Notes under the pieces: generated by a model
Seen by the model: the letters and a program-made list of their open reading frames with translations, nothing else
Databases searched by the model: none
Told to the model about the DNA's origin: nothing
Source of the DNA: Flagellimonas zhangzhouensis
Lineage (GTDB): Bacteria > Bacteroidota > Bacteroidia > Flavobacteriales > Flavobacteriaceae
NCBI RefSeq assembly: GCF_900102925.1
Contig: NZ_FNKI01000003.1
Span: 1 to 64,000 of the forward strand
DNA length: 64,000 nucleotides
Direction: 5' to 3'
Shown here: positions 51,755 through 62,300 of the stretch, piece after piece
Layout of the letters: each line of letters begins with the position of its first letter
Numbering within the stretch: the first letter of the stretch is position 1
Translations under genes and position numbers: made by a program

Positions 51755-54736
51755 TTATTTGGCCATGAGTGCTCCCGTACCTACCTGCCTTGGGTCAGGT
51801 TTCAAGGGTTGTTTGATGGTCGAGATCACCTCCAGACTGTAATGTCCGAACTCCTCGGTCACCGTTCCATGGCACAGATAGATGCCCTTTCCATGAATGG
51901 GTGTGGATGCCATTGTTTGGGGAAAGTGGACACAGTCAAAAAAGTGACCTGCCAGATCAAGCATGGTGGTAAAGCGCATGGTGTCCCCTTTGGATGTGGT
52001 GTTCAACCGGGTATGCACCATGGAGCCATAGATCCATATCTTTTGGTTGACATAGGCCTCAAAATCACCCGCAGTCAACCGGCTCCTTACCTTGCCGTCC
52101 ATAAGCTCATAATACCCACAAAGCGGAAATCCCAAGAGTTCCATTTGGTCATAGGCATCCTCAATGGGATGGGAAGGCAAATTCGGCAATGTAAAATGTT
52201 TGTGGTTGGGTTTAAAGAGCAGCCTCTGAACAGTATCCTTTCGATGGGCCTTGGTCTTGAACACGGCCTGCCAAAGTACTTGTTTCTTGGGCACCCCAAA
52301 CACACGAAAGGCATCGATACGCACCAAGATGGTCAACTGTTCGATGGCAATCGGGACGCGGTCGATAAAATCATCAAAATCCCTGAACTTGCCATGGAGC
52401 TGCCTTTCGTTCAAAATGCGTTGGATGACCAAGCGTTCAAGACTCCGAAGCTGTCCCAGTCCCAAATAAATATGCTTGCCATAGATGGCATTGACATGGT
52501 CACTTCGGTTAATGCATGGCGGATGAATGACCCCGCCCCACATTTTGGTCTCGTGCACATAAAGCTCCGTATCATAGAACCCTCCCCCATTGTTGAGCAC
52601 GGCCACCATAAACTCCAGAGGAAAGTAGCATTTCAGATACAGGCTCTGGTAGCTTTCCACGGCATAGGAAGCGGAATGTCCCTTGGCAAAGGCATAGCCT
52701 GCAAAGCTCTCGATCTGTTCCCAGACCATTTGGGTCAGGGCGGCATCATGCCCCCTTTGCTTGCAGTTTTCAAAAAACTTGAGTTTCACCGCCTGGAACT
52801 CCTCCCGGGAACGGAATTTTCCGCTCATCCCCCGCCTCAGCACATCGGCCTCTCCAAGGTCCAGTCCTGCAAAGAGATGGGCCACTTTGAGCACATCCTC
52901 TTGATAGACCATTATCCCGTGGGTCTCTGGCATAATCTCCAACAAAATGGGATTGGCCTCCTTGCGGCGTTCCGGTTCCCGCTCCCTTCGGATGTACTCA
53001 TCCTTCATTCCCGAGGAAGATACCCCTGGACGGATCACGGAACTGGCAGCTACCAATCCCAAGTAGTCATGGGTCCGTAGTTTCTTCATCAGCCCCCGCA
53101 TGGCAGGGGATTCCACATAGTAGGCCCCTATGGCCCTACCTTGGCTCAACAGCCGGTTGATATTTGCATCCTGCTTCATCGCCTCCACGCTCTTGATGTC
53201 CCAAAGAACGGCATCGGGTTGGTTGCCCTTGATGACCTCAACCGCCTCCTTGATCTTCGCCAATCCCCGCTGCCCCAAAATATCAAATTTGAACAAGCCC
53301 ACATCCTCGGCAATGATCATATCGAACTGCACCGTCGGGAACCCTTTGGGCGGCAAAGTCGTGGCCGAGTAGTAATGCTTGGAACGGTCCAGGATCAGGA
53401 TCCCCGAGGAATGCACACTAATGTAGTTGGGCATCCCATGGATATAGGTGGCATATTTCAGCACCAACCGGGCCAGTTCGTCCAAGGCTCCCTGTTCGTA
53501 CCGACCAGAACTGAGCTTATCGATTTCCTCGGTGGGCAGGCCGAAGACCTTACCCAGTTCCCGAACAGCCGCCCGGTACTTAAAGGTGTTGTAGGTGCCC
53601 AATAGGGCCACGTGCTCGAAACGTTTAAAAATATAGGCCGTGACATCATCTCGGTCCCAAGTGGAAAAATCAATGTCAAAATCCGGGGGCGAGGCCCGAA
53701 AGGGATTGATGAACCGTTCGAAATACAGGTCCAATTCGATGGGATCCACATCGGTGATTCCTATCAGGTAGGCCACTAGACTGTTGGCCCCACTCCCCCT
53801 GCCCACATAGGGATAACCTTTTGACTTGGCATAGGATACGATATCATGGTTGATCAAAAAGTAGGACACGAAATCCAGCTCCTGGATGGTCCGAAGTTCC
53901 CGGAACATGCGCTCCTTGACCTTTTCGGTTGGATGGACATAGCGTCTGGGCAACCCATCCAATGCCAGTTCCCGCAACCGTTCCACATCGAATGCTCTGG
54001 ACGCCAAAAAACGGGACTGGTTCTGGGAAACCCGTTCACTTCCAAACCCAAAGGCAATGGTACAGGAGTCCATCAGCCGCTGGGTATTCTCCCAAATATG
54101 CGGAACATCGACCAAAGCCCTTTTCAATTCCTCCAAGGGCCGAAGGGTATCGGTGGGTCTGGCCTCTTCGGACTGTGGGAGTTTGCTCAATAGTGTGTTC
54201 AAGCCTATGGCCCGAAGCAAACGATGGGTATTGAAATCCTTTTTGCTGCGAAAGCTCACGGGCTGTAACAACACCAATCTGTCGGTATAATCCCGATACC
54301 GGGAGAACCTTAATTTCCGAAGCTCTTCGACGGATACCCCAATGTACTCATAAGCCCGGAAGTCCGTCCGTTCCTCCTCTTGGATCTTCTCAAAGGGGTA
54401 GATCACATGGACATGTTCAAAAATTGGAGCCACAGTGGGAATGGGCGTCCCCTTGTGCAGGTGCTGGGAAAGAAAGGCATTGATTTCCCGAAACCCCTCA
54501 TTGTTTTGGGCCAGGCCCACAAATTCCTGTACGTTCCCGTTGCGAAAATCGATACCCAAAATGGGACGTATCCCCTGTTCATTGGCCAGTCGCACAAAGT
54601 TCATGCCCGCCGAACTGTTGTTGATGTCGGTCAGGGCCAAGGTTTCCACCCCATGGGAACTGGCCAACTCCAAAAGCTCCGTTTCGGAGAGCACCCCGTA
54701 GTTCAGGGAATAATAGGTATGGCAGTTCAGGTACAT
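51755..54736 (-). CDS. dnaE: DNA polymerase III alpha subunit (DnaE, short ImuC-like form)
   Basis: This 993-residue C-family polymerase starts MYLNCHTYYSLNYG with a PHP domain (LALTDIN), palm motifs GRGSGANSLVAYLIGI and PPDFDIDFS (catalytic Asp), followed by finger and OB regions. It is ~170 residues shorter than the replicative DnaE, as in DnaE2/ImuC error-prone polymerases. Its ATG lies 1 base after the stop of the Y-family polymerase gene, so the two are made together. A translesion role is inference from this pairing. Confidence 0.88.
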   Translation of the reverse strand: MYLNCHTYYSLNYGVLSETELLELASSHGVETLALTDINNSSAGMNFVRLANEQGIRPILGIDFRNGNVQEFVGLAQNNEGFREINAFLSQHLHKGTPIPTVAPIFEHVHVIYPFEKIQEEERTDFRAYEYIGVSVEELRKLRFSRYRDYTDRLVLLQPVSFRSKKDFNTHRLLRAIGLNTLLSKLPQSEEARPTDTLRPLEELKRALVDVPHIWENTQRLMDSCTIAFGFGSERVSQNQSRFLASRAFDVERLRELALDGLPRRYVHPTEKVKERMFRELRTIQELDFVSYFLINHDIVSYAKSKGYPYVGRGSGANSLVAYLIGITDVDPIELDLYFERFINPFRASPPDFDIDFSTWDRDDVTAYIFKRFEHVALLGTYNTFKYRAAVRELGKVFGLPTEEIDKLSSGRYEQGALDELARLVLKYATYIHGMPNYISVHSSGILILDRSKHYYSATTLPPKGFPTVQFDMIIAEDVGLFKFDILGQRGLAKIKEAVEVIKGNQPDAVLWDIKSVEAMKQDANINRLLSQGRAIGAYYVESPAMRGLMKKLRTHDYLGLVAASSVIRPGVSSSGMKDEYIRREREPERRKEANPILLEIMPETHGIMVYQEDVLKVAHLFAGLDLGEADVLRRGMSGKFRSREEFQAVKLKFFENCKQRGHDAALTQMVWEQIESFAGYAFAKGHSASYAVESYQSLYLKCYFPLEFMVAVLNNGGGFYDTELYVHETKMWGGVIHPPCINRSDHVNAIYGKHIYLGLGQLRSLERLVIQRILNERQLHGKFRDFDDFIDRVPIAIEQLTILVRIDAFRVFGVPKKQVLWQAVFKTKAHRKDTVQRLLFKPNHKHFTLPNLPSHPIEDAYDQMELLGFPLCGYYELMDGKVRSRLTAGDFEAYVNQKIWIYGSMVHTRLNTTSKGDTMRFTTMLDLAGHFFDCVHFPQTMASTPIHGKGIYLCHGTVTEEFGHYSLEVISTIKQPLKPDPRQVGTGALMAK

Positions 54737-54737
54737 G

Positions 54738-55952
54738 CTATTGTTGTCTATGGGCCAATAAGATGGGTGGTTGTCCGTCAAAGGGATTACCTCCCCTTCC
54801 TATACTGTGTGCCCCCATGGCCGAGGCCCGCATCAAACTGGATTCCCCAAAACGGTTCCTTACCCTGTCCATCGCCTGGTAGAGGTTGAGCAGCTTTTCA
54901 TCATCGGCAAAAAGGTCGATCTGATAGTGTCCCCCAACGATATGACTGTAGTTGACCCCCACAAGTCGGATGAGCATCCTTCGGTCATAGAGGGAGGTAA
55001 AGAGTTCCTTCACCAAGGGTACCAACACATGGTCCGCAGAAGTATAGGGAACCCGTTTCTGCTTCGTGTAGGTCTTGAAGTCACTATATCTAATCTTGAC
55101 GCTCACACAGCCCGTCATCTTGTTGGCCCTTCGGAGTTGGTAGGCCAGGTTCTCCGCCATGGCGAACAAGGTGGTCTCTAGTTTGACCATATCAGTGGTA
55201 TCCTTTCCATAGGTGCGTTCCGTGGAAATGGACTTTCGTTCATGAAACGGGACCAAGGGGGAATTGTCCAGCCCCTGGGCCCGCATCCAGATGGTCCGTC
55301 CGTGCAACCCAAAGGCACTTTCCAATAGTTCCAAGGGCAGCTCCTGTACGGTCTGTATGGTGGTCACCCCCATATTGGACAAAATCCCATAGGTCTTCTC
55401 CCCAACCGAGGGCAGTTTACGGATGTGCAGGGGCGCCAGGAACTCCTTTTCAAGTCCAAGGTCGATCTTCATCTGGTTGTTGGGCTTGGCCTCCCCGGTG
55501 GCCACTTTGGAGACCACTTTATTCTGGGAAAGCCCAAAGGAAATAGGCAACCCCGTTTCCCTCAGTATCCGTTGTCGCATTTCAGAGGCGTACTTATAGC
55601 AGCCAAAAAAGCGGTCCATCCCGGAAAGGTCGGCATAGAACTCGTCCACACTGGCCTTTTCAAAGACAGGCACGCTTTCCTTGATGATCTCGGTCACATT
55701 GTCCGAGAACTTCATATAGATCCCCGCATTCCCCTTGATGACGGTGGCCTCAGGACACAACCTACGGGCCACTTTCATGGACATCCCCGAGTGCACCCCA
55801 AAACGCCGGGTCTCATAGCTGCAGGCCGCGACCACACCTCTGTCCCCCAACCCACCGACCAATAGGGGCCGCTTCATCAGACGGCTGTCCAGCAGCCGCT
55901 CACAGGAGACAAAGAAGGTATCCAGATCGAGATGGAGAATGGTGGGCTTCAT
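54738..55952 (-). CDS. Y-family DNA polymerase (Pol IV type)
   Basis: This 404-residue translesion polymerase has catalytic residues intact: LHLDLDTFF at the N-terminus and SVDEFYADL (Asp-Glu) near residue 100, so it is a working enzyme rather than an inactive ImuB. A helix-hairpin-helix (LPSVGEKTYGILSNMGV) and a little-finger domain follow. The ATG at 55952 (MKPTILHLD) fits the family. It is divergent from the SRAP gene across 118 bases with an inverted repeat. Confidence 0.9.
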   Translation of the reverse strand: MKPTILHLDLDTFFVSCERLLDSRLMKRPLLVGGLGDRGVVAACSYETRRFGVHSGMSMKVARRLCPEATVIKGNAGIYMKFSDNVTEIIKESVPVFEKASVDEFYADLSGMDRFFGCYKYASEMRQRILRETGLPISFGLSQNKVVSKVATGEAKPNNQMKIDLGLEKEFLAPLHIRKLPSVGEKTYGILSNMGVTTIQTVQELPLELLESAFGLHGRTIWMRAQGLDNSPLVPFHERKSISTERTYGKDTTDMVKLETTLFAMAENLAYQLRRANKMTGCVSVKIRYSDFKTYTKQKRVPYTSADHVLVPLVKELFTSLYDRRMLIRLVGVNYSHIVGGHYQIDLFADDEKLLNLYQAMDRVRNRFGESSLMRASAMGAHSIGRGGNPFDGQPPILLAHRQQ

Positions 55953-55977
55953 AAAACTTATTGGATTTATTCCTATA

Positions 55978-55996
55978 ATTTGGAAAATATCCAAAT
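55978..55996. promoter_or_regulatory. Inverted repeat between polymerase and SRAP genes
   Basis: ATTTGGA, five bases, then TCCAAAT: 7-bp arms 26 bases upstream of the polymerase ATG and 75 bases upstream of the SRAP ATG. It is a plausible shared operator for a damage-response repressor. The regulator is unknown. Confidence 0.45.
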
Positions 55997-56070
55997 GTAC
56001 GGAAAGGGACGAACCGTTTCAAAACTTTAACAATTTTGCCTATCTTAATACAGCATAATTCAACCTCAAC

Positions 56071-56829
56071 ATGTGTTACTCTACCAGACAGACCCGGGAA
56101 CGGAAGGAGCTGGAGAAACTCCTTTCCGTAAAGGCCATGTACGGTGACTTGGACACCGACCTGGAACTCATTTATTTCCATGCCAACGGCTGGAGCCATC
56201 CCGTGATGTGGACCTTGGGCCAAGAAGAGCCCAACAACATGCTCCCTGCCATGTGGGGCATCATGCCCCCAAAGGAAAAACAGGAAAATTATACGGAGTA
56301 TTTTAAGAACCCGAAGACTTTTGGGGGACTGAATGCCAAATCCGAAAAGCTCTTTGACCATTTCGTCTACCGGTACTGTTGGGAGAACCAGCGGTGCATC
56401 ATTCCCGTGGACGGTTTCTTCGAGCCCCACAACACCAAGGTCAAAGTAAAGGGAAAGGATTTTAAAGTACCTTTCTATTTCAGACGAAAGAACGGTGACC
56501 CACTATACCTAGCGGGCATCTATACCAACACGGCCGATGGACGGAGAACCTTTGCCGTGCTCACCAAGGACGCCACCCCTATGTTTGAAGAGATCCACAA
56601 TGAAAAGAAAAGGCGACCCGTCATCATTGATGACGAAAACTTGGATGCTTGGTTGCATAACGGCAACAATGAATCCGACGTTCAAGATCTTATCGATGAT
56701 GATTTATGGGAAGGTGATCTGGAAGCCTATCCCGTCACCAAGGATCTATATAGCAGAACTGTGGATTCCAACTATCCGGGCATCATTGACAAAGTGGAAT
56801 ACGAGGAAGTGTCGATTTCCTATGATTGA
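56071..56829 (+). CDS. SRAP/HMCES-family abasic-site-binding protein
   Basis: This 252-residue protein starts MCYSTR with the catalytic Cys2 that forms a thiazolidine crosslink to abasic sites. Further family motifs are GFFEPH (catalytic Glu region), RRTFAVLTKDA and RRPVIID. SRAP proteins shield abasic sites in ssDNA, fitting beside translesion polymerases. It is divergent from the polymerase operon and convergent with parB, with a terminator between. Confidence 0.9.
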   Translation: MCYSTRQTRERKELEKLLSVKAMYGDLDTDLELIYFHANGWSHPVMWTLGQEEPNNMLPAMWGIMPPKEKQENYTEYFKNPKTFGGLNAKSEKLFDHFVYRYCWENQRCIIPVDGFFEPHNTKVKVKGKDFKVPFYFRRKNGDPLYLAGIYTNTADGRRTFAVLTKDATPMFEEIHNEKKRRPVIIDDENLDAWLHNGNNESDVQDLIDDDLWEGDLEAYPVTKDLYSRTVDSNYPGIIDKVEYEEVSISYD

Positions 56830-56840
56830 CCAAAAAAATA

Positions 56841-56860
56841 GGGGCCTGTTTTCAGACCCC
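56841..56860 (-). terminator. Probable terminator between SRAP and parB genes
   Basis: GGGGcCTG/CAGaCCCC pairs around TTTT with one mismatch. On the minus strand it is followed by a TATTTTTTT run, so it mainly ends the parB transcript. Confidence 0.55.
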
Positions 56861-56872
56861 CAGTGATAAAAA

Positions 56873-58669
56873 TCAATCCTTGAATGCCTTGGCCTGCTGT
56901 TCCAGGACAACTATCCTTTCCTTGATCCGTGCTTCTCGCTTTTGCCGACTTTCAGCATATGCATCCTCAATACCTGAAATCTTATCCTTGTAGAAGGATT
57001 GCATTGCGATATAAAAGGATCGGTTGGTCAGGTCATTCGTGTGATTACTTTCCCCAAGGTGCACCTGCCGAGTCAATAGAAACCTTAGCAGTCTATGGAA
57101 AGTCTCCTTCTTGAAGTTATCTTTGAACCGGGCCACCAGTTCTTCGTGGGATAACCTTGAATCATCCCCAAAGAAATCCTTAAAATGTTCTCTTTGGCCA
57201 TAAAACCCGATGTTGTTCTCGAACAATGAGATGGAAATGGCCACCATTTCATCCGTGGTCAACGCTTTCTTTCGATCAATATATTCCGTCTCCCTGATCA
57301 TGTCCACCACCTCCTTGAACTGGTTTTTGTTCTCGATTTGTTTTTTCCGCATTTCCCGGGCATTGATCTTGATGATTTGTTCCTCTGGGGTACATTCTGA
57401 CATCTTACGTTTCTCCAAGGATTTGGCACCTGAGCTTCCACCATCTGTTTCCTCCCTCACCTTAACAAAAATGGTCTGAGTCAAATAGGTATCCGTTTCC
57501 AGAAGAATACCCTTTTCAAACCCATGGTCCAAGGCATTGTCCCATGCCTCCTTTTCCTCAGTAAAGTATTCTAAAGCCTCATTCAGGAATTCGGTCAACT
57601 CTTCCTCGGTATATTCATAATGCCGGTGCTCCTCTTTAATGCTTTCCATGGTAGGCGCAACAGGTTCCTTTAAAATATCCAGTTCATTTGTCAAATGTAC
57701 CTTAAGACCTACTTTTCCCATTTGGGCCATGACCCATTGGTTGCGTTCCTCCTCCATCCAGTATTTGCTGATGTTGGGTACCAGTTTCAGTCCCTCCTTT
57801 TTCACCCTTTTCAAGAGTTGCATAAATGTCTTGGTCTTTTTGTTCTCAAAACAGGATGTCCGGGTACAGACCATTTTCCCTTCCCCGAACAGGTTCCCTT
57901 GGTTGGCGGCGTTGAAGGGACAGACAACACATGCCCCTGCTTTGGGCACCAAAGTTTTGTCCCTTACATCAAAGCAGGCTTTGGTCAGGTCAAAGGTCCG
58001 GCTTTCGATCATCCGTTTGATCCGATGCCCTTGGTATTCTCCTTCAAGGCTTTCCAGCATCATCTGTTGTTCCCCAGGTTCAAAAAGGGCCACTGCCACT
58101 GCTAGGCCCAAGGTCATTTCCCCATTTCGGACATAGGCCCTGAATCCTTCGATCAAACCGGCCAGTTTGATGCGCTGCCGAATATAGTTTTCGGAACGCC
58201 CCAGACGTTTTGCAATCTCACCTGGATCGTAGCGGTCCAAGAGAAACTGGATGGCCTCTGCCTCCTCTGTGGGTTCCACATCCTTCCGTTGCAGGTTCTC
58301 AATGATCTGCACTTCCAGAACTTCGGTATCGACATAGTCCCTTACCATGGCAGGGATAGTGGTCAATCCTGCCAATTTACTGGCACGAAACCGTCTTTCA
58401 CCCATAACGATGGTAAATCCTTCATCCATTTTTCGTACCGTGATTGGCTGTAACACTCCATGTTCGGCAATGCTCTGTGCCAAATGATGGAGACTTTGCT
58501 CATCAAAGGTTTTTCGGGGTTGTGTCGGATCTGGGGAAACCGAACGGATTTCCAACATTTGGATTTGTGGAACAACTTTCACTTTTCCGGCACTCTTGGT
58601 TTGCCTTTTCTTTGTTGCTTGCCCATTGTTTCTCTTTTGGGCCGCTCTTTGTTTTGTTTGTGCTTCCAT
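56873..58669 (-). CDS. Large ParB/Spo0J-family protein
   Basis: This is a 598-residue protein. The basic, low-complexity N-terminus (~30 residues) is followed by a ParB N-terminal domain with PDPTQPRKTF, GVLQPITVR and GERRFRAS (CTP-binding box), then an HTH domain (EIAKRLGRSENYIRQRI). The C-terminal half is long and helical with a Cys cluster (CVVCPF...CTRTSCF), possibly zinc-binding. ICE ParB-like proteins aid maintenance or act as regulators. No ParA is adjacent. A 70-bp element shared with 51.6 kb lies upstream. Confidence 0.85.
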   Translation of the reverse strand: MEAQTKQRAAQKRNNGQATKKRQTKSAGKVKVVPQIQMLEIRSVSPDPTQPRKTFDEQSLHHLAQSIAEHGVLQPITVRKMDEGFTIVMGERRFRASKLAGLTTIPAMVRDYVDTEVLEVQIIENLQRKDVEPTEEAEAIQFLLDRYDPGEIAKRLGRSENYIRQRIKLAGLIEGFRAYVRNGEMTLGLAVAVALFEPGEQQMMLESLEGEYQGHRIKRMIESRTFDLTKACFDVRDKTLVPKAGACVVCPFNAANQGNLFGEGKMVCTRTSCFENKKTKTFMQLLKRVKKEGLKLVPNISKYWMEEERNQWVMAQMGKVGLKVHLTNELDILKEPVAPTMESIKEEHRHYEYTEEELTEFLNEALEYFTEEKEAWDNALDHGFEKGILLETDTYLTQTIFVKVREETDGGSSGAKSLEKRKMSECTPEEQIIKINAREMRKKQIENKNQFKEVVDMIRETEYIDRKKALTTDEMVAISISLFENNIGFYGQREHFKDFFGDDSRLSHEELVARFKDNFKKETFHRLLRFLLTRQVHLGESNHTNDLTNRSFYIAMQSFYKDKISGIEDAYAESRQKREARIKERIVVLEQQAKAFKD

Positions 58670-58727
58670 GATTTTTGGATTTTGGTTAAACAATATTTGA
58701 GCGTTCACCAAGCGGAAGACAAAATTT

Positions 58728-58795
58728 TGGAGCGGCAAGGAAACGGAATAAAAAGAGACTTACGGAACGGCTTTATGCCGTCCCTTGTCCGAGAA
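58728..58795. repeat. Shared ~70-bp upstream element, copy 2
   Basis: The same segments as 51626-51702: AAAATTTTGGAG, AAGGAAACGGAATAAA, ACGGCTTTATGCCGT hairpin, CCCTTGTCCGAGAA. It lies 59-126 bases upstream of the parB ATG. It may be a ParB-binding site or the 5' leader/promoter of both genes. Confidence 0.65.
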
Positions 58796-58959
58796 AAGAT
58801 TGCGAGCTTAACTTTCGATAAAGATTGATTAATAGATTAAGTAACACTATACGCCCCCATTGGAATTACAAAGGCCTAGCGTTCAAGAAAAAAACTTGAT
58901 CTTGAAACCCAGACGAAGTGAAAAGTGATGTTTGCAATCCAGTTGCACGATGATTGTCT

Positions 58960-58967
58960 TATCTTTG
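58960..58967 (+). promoter_or_regulatory. Bacteroidetes -7 promoter element
   Basis: TATCTTTG is a perfect TAnnTTTG -7 box of Bacteroidota sigma-A promoters, only 4 bases before the GTG start of the DUF6660 gene, which implies a leaderless or nearly leaderless mRNA. Confidence 0.5.
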
Positions 58968-58971
58968 AATC

Positions 58972-59280
58972 GTGAAACTTTTGGCACTCATATTATCGCT
59001 TTATTTTCTTGGACTCAATGGGCTACCCTGTAATGATTGTGGCGGCATGGGAGATGATGAAGAAAAAGTTTCGATTGTCGATCACGGCGGTGACCATGAC
59101 TCGACCTGTGGGCTATGTTCCCCTTTTTGTAAGTGCCACTGTTGCCATGTACATTCTTTGTACCTTGGCACTACTGCCTTTGAACCCATTACACATTCCA
59201 TTGTCCGTGAAAATTTTATCCATTTTGATGGACCGGCCAGGGATGTCACTCCTTCCCTTTTCCAACCTCCAAGGTATTGA
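58972..59280 (+). CDS. DUF6660-family Cys/His-rich small exported protein
   Basis: This 102-residue protein starts at GTG with a signal-like hydrophobic N-terminus (KLLALILSLYFLGLNG). The mature part is rich in metal ligands: PCNDCGGMGDDEE, GGDHDSTCGLCSPFCKCHCCHVH. It matches the DUF6660 proteins that precede CzcA/CusA efflux genes in flavobacteria and probably binds metal in the periplasm. It leads the efflux operon; czcA starts 109 bases later. Confidence 0.78.
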   Translation: MKLLALILSLYFLGLNGLPCNDCGGMGDDEEKVSIVDHGGDHDSTCGLCSPFCKCHCCHVHSLYLGTTAFEPITHSIVRENFIHFDGPARDVTPSLFQPPRY

Positions 59281-59389
59281 TTCTAATTTTTTTAGGGGAT
59301 AACTACATCCCATTACCATTGACATCCATGATGCAGTGATATCATTTGCAGCCATGGACATTCATTAACCGAATCAATTCCATTTTCCA

Positions 59390-62300
59390 ATGATTAACAG
59401 AATCATTGATTTTTCAATCAATAACAAGTTTATAATCGGTCTGCTCACATTGGCACTCATTGGTGCAGGTATTTACAGTATGACCCAGGTTCCCATTGAT
59501 GCTGTACCGGATATTACAAATAATCAGGTACAAGTCATTACGCAATCGCCCAATCTGGGTACAGAGGATATAGAGCAGTTCGTGACCTATCCCGTGGAAG
59601 TGGCAATGAGTAATCTTCCTGATGTCAAGGAAATCCGTTCGATTTCCCGATTCGGGCTATCGGTGGTAACGGTAGTTTTTTACGATGATATGGGAACCTT
59701 TTTGCCACGCCAGCTCGTTTCCGAAAAACTGATTGAGGTACGCGAGCAAATACCAGAGGAACTGGGTCAACCTTCAATGGGACCTACTACGACGGGTTTG
59801 GGCGAGGTGTACCAATACACCCTAAAGGTCGAGCCTGAGTTTCAGGACAAATATACCCTTGCCGACCTACGCACGATGCAGGATTGGATTGTGCAACGAC
59901 AAATGGCGATGGTGCCCGGTGTTGTTGAAATCAATGCGATAGGTGGAAAAATAAAACAATACGAAGTGGCCGTTGACCCAAATGGACTTAAAGCCATCGG
60001 GCTTACCATTACCGATGTGTTCAAGGCCTTGGAAGCAAACAATAAAAACACGGGTGGTGCCTACATCGAAAAGAACCACCAGGCCAACTTCATTCGTGGC
60101 GAAGGTTTGGTACGCAACCTCAATGACATCAAGAAAATCGTTATTAAAAATGAAAATGGTGTGCCCATCACCGTAAACGATGTGGCCGATGTGCGCTTCG
60201 GTTCCGCCGTTCGCTATGGGGCATTGACGCAGGACGGCGAAGGCGAGGTCGTCGGTGGACTGGTAATGATGCTCAAAGGGGCAAACTCAAACGAGGTCAT
60301 TGTCCGCGTCAAGGATAGGATGGCGGAAATCCAGAAATCACTTCCCGAAGGCGTGGTCATTGAACCCTTGTTGGATAGAAGTAAACTCATCAGTGAGACC
60401 ACGGGCACGGTACGCAACAATCTTCTCGAAGGTGCGCTCATCGTGATTTTTGTACTCGTTTTTCTTTTGGGGAACTGGCGTGGCGGGCTGATTGTGGCAT
60501 CGACCATTCCCCTATCGCTGTTGTTCGCCTTTATCCTGATGAACGTTTTTGATGTATGGGCCAACTTGATGAGCCTTGGGGCAATCGACTTTGGTATTAT
60601 CGTGGATGGGGCGGTCATTATCGTGGAAGCGAGTGTGTTTCTTATGGCCAGTTATGTGCTTAAAAAGAAATCTTTGGATAAGAAAGACCGTTACGAAATT
60701 GCGGCTGATGCATCCAAAAAGATGATGAACGCGGCTTTCTTCGGGCAATTGATAATTCTTATCGTCTTCCTACCCATTCTGGCACTCGAAGGTGTCGAGG
60801 GTAAGATGTTCCAGCCGATGGTCCTCACGTTCATCTTTGCAATGATTGGCGCAATGATACTGTGCCTGACCTATGTACCGATGATGTCCGCCCTATTGCT
60901 GAATCCGTCAAAAAAGGAGAAGAAATCTTGGGGCGACCGTTTCGTCTATTGGGTGCAAGGCAGGTATCAGCCGCTACTGTTGCGAGCTTTGGAAAAAGGA
61001 AAATGGGTCGTTGGTATTTCGGTGGCTATCTTTGCCGTGGCCATCTTCACGTTTACCAAAATGGGCGGTGAGTTCATACCCCAATTGGACGAAGGTGATA
61101 TTGCCTTCCACGCAATTTTGAAACCGGGAAGCTCATTGAGTGAGACCATTGAGACGACCACAAAAATAGAACGTATCGTAAAGGCTGAATTTCCCGAAGT
61201 GGAAAAAATAGTCAGCCGTATCGGTGTTGCGGAAGTTCCTACCGACCCGATGCCGATGGACTTCGCCGATGTATTCGTAATCCTAAAACCGCAGGACGAA
61301 TGGGTTTCTGCCGAATCCAAAGATGAACTTATTGACAAGATGAAGGATGCCGTAAGCATTATCCCTGGTGTCAATTATGAATTTACGCAGCCCATTGAAA
61401 TGCGGTTCAATGAACTACTGGAAGGCATCCGTGAGGATATTGCCATTAAAATATACGGTGAGGATATCGATGTACTTGCGTCCAAAGCGGACGAGATTAC
61501 CAAAATCATCGCAGGTACCGAAGGTATAGGCGATATGCGGGCAGAAGCCACTTCAGGCTTGCCGCAGATGACCGTTAAGTACAATCGCAACAAACTGGCC
61601 CAATACGGCGTGAGCATTGACCAACTCAATACGATGGTGCAATCTGCTTTCGCCGGCGGGTATGCAGGGGTCATTTTTGAAGGTGAAAAGCGTTTTGATT
61701 TGGTGGTCAGGCTCGATGAGCGGAACCGTAGCGACATTAATGACATCCGGAACCTCTATATCAATCTACCGAACGGTTCACAGATTCCACTTCAAGAACT
61801 GGCAGCCATCGAATACACACCGGGACCGATGCAGATAAGCAGGGACAATACCAATCGCAGAACCTATGTAGGCGTTAATGTACGTGGTCGTGATGTGGAA
61901 TCGCTGGTCAATGAGATAAGGGACAAGCTGGATGCAAACCTCGATTTACCCCCAGGTTATTTTATCCGCTATGGTGGTGCCTTTGAAAATCTGGAAAGGG
62001 CCAGCGACCGATTGCAGACCGTGGTTCCTATTGCCCTACTTCTCATATTCATCCTGATATATTTTGCGTTAAAATCCTTTCCGCAAACCTTGATGATTTA
62101 CTTGGCCATACCGATGGCGACCATAGGTGGCGTGTTCGCTCTCTGGCTTAGGGGTATGCCCTTCAGTATTTCCGCAGGGGTCGGTTTTATTGTGCTTTTC
62201 GGGGTTGCCGTACTGAACGGTTTGGTGATGATAAGCGGACTCAACGAACTGAAAGAGGAAGGTGTGACCGATTTGAAAGAACGTATCCTTGAAGGCACCA

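Noticed and set aside
51602..53080. 492-codon plus-strand frame
   Set aside because: Antisense shadow of the strongly supported dnaE gene.
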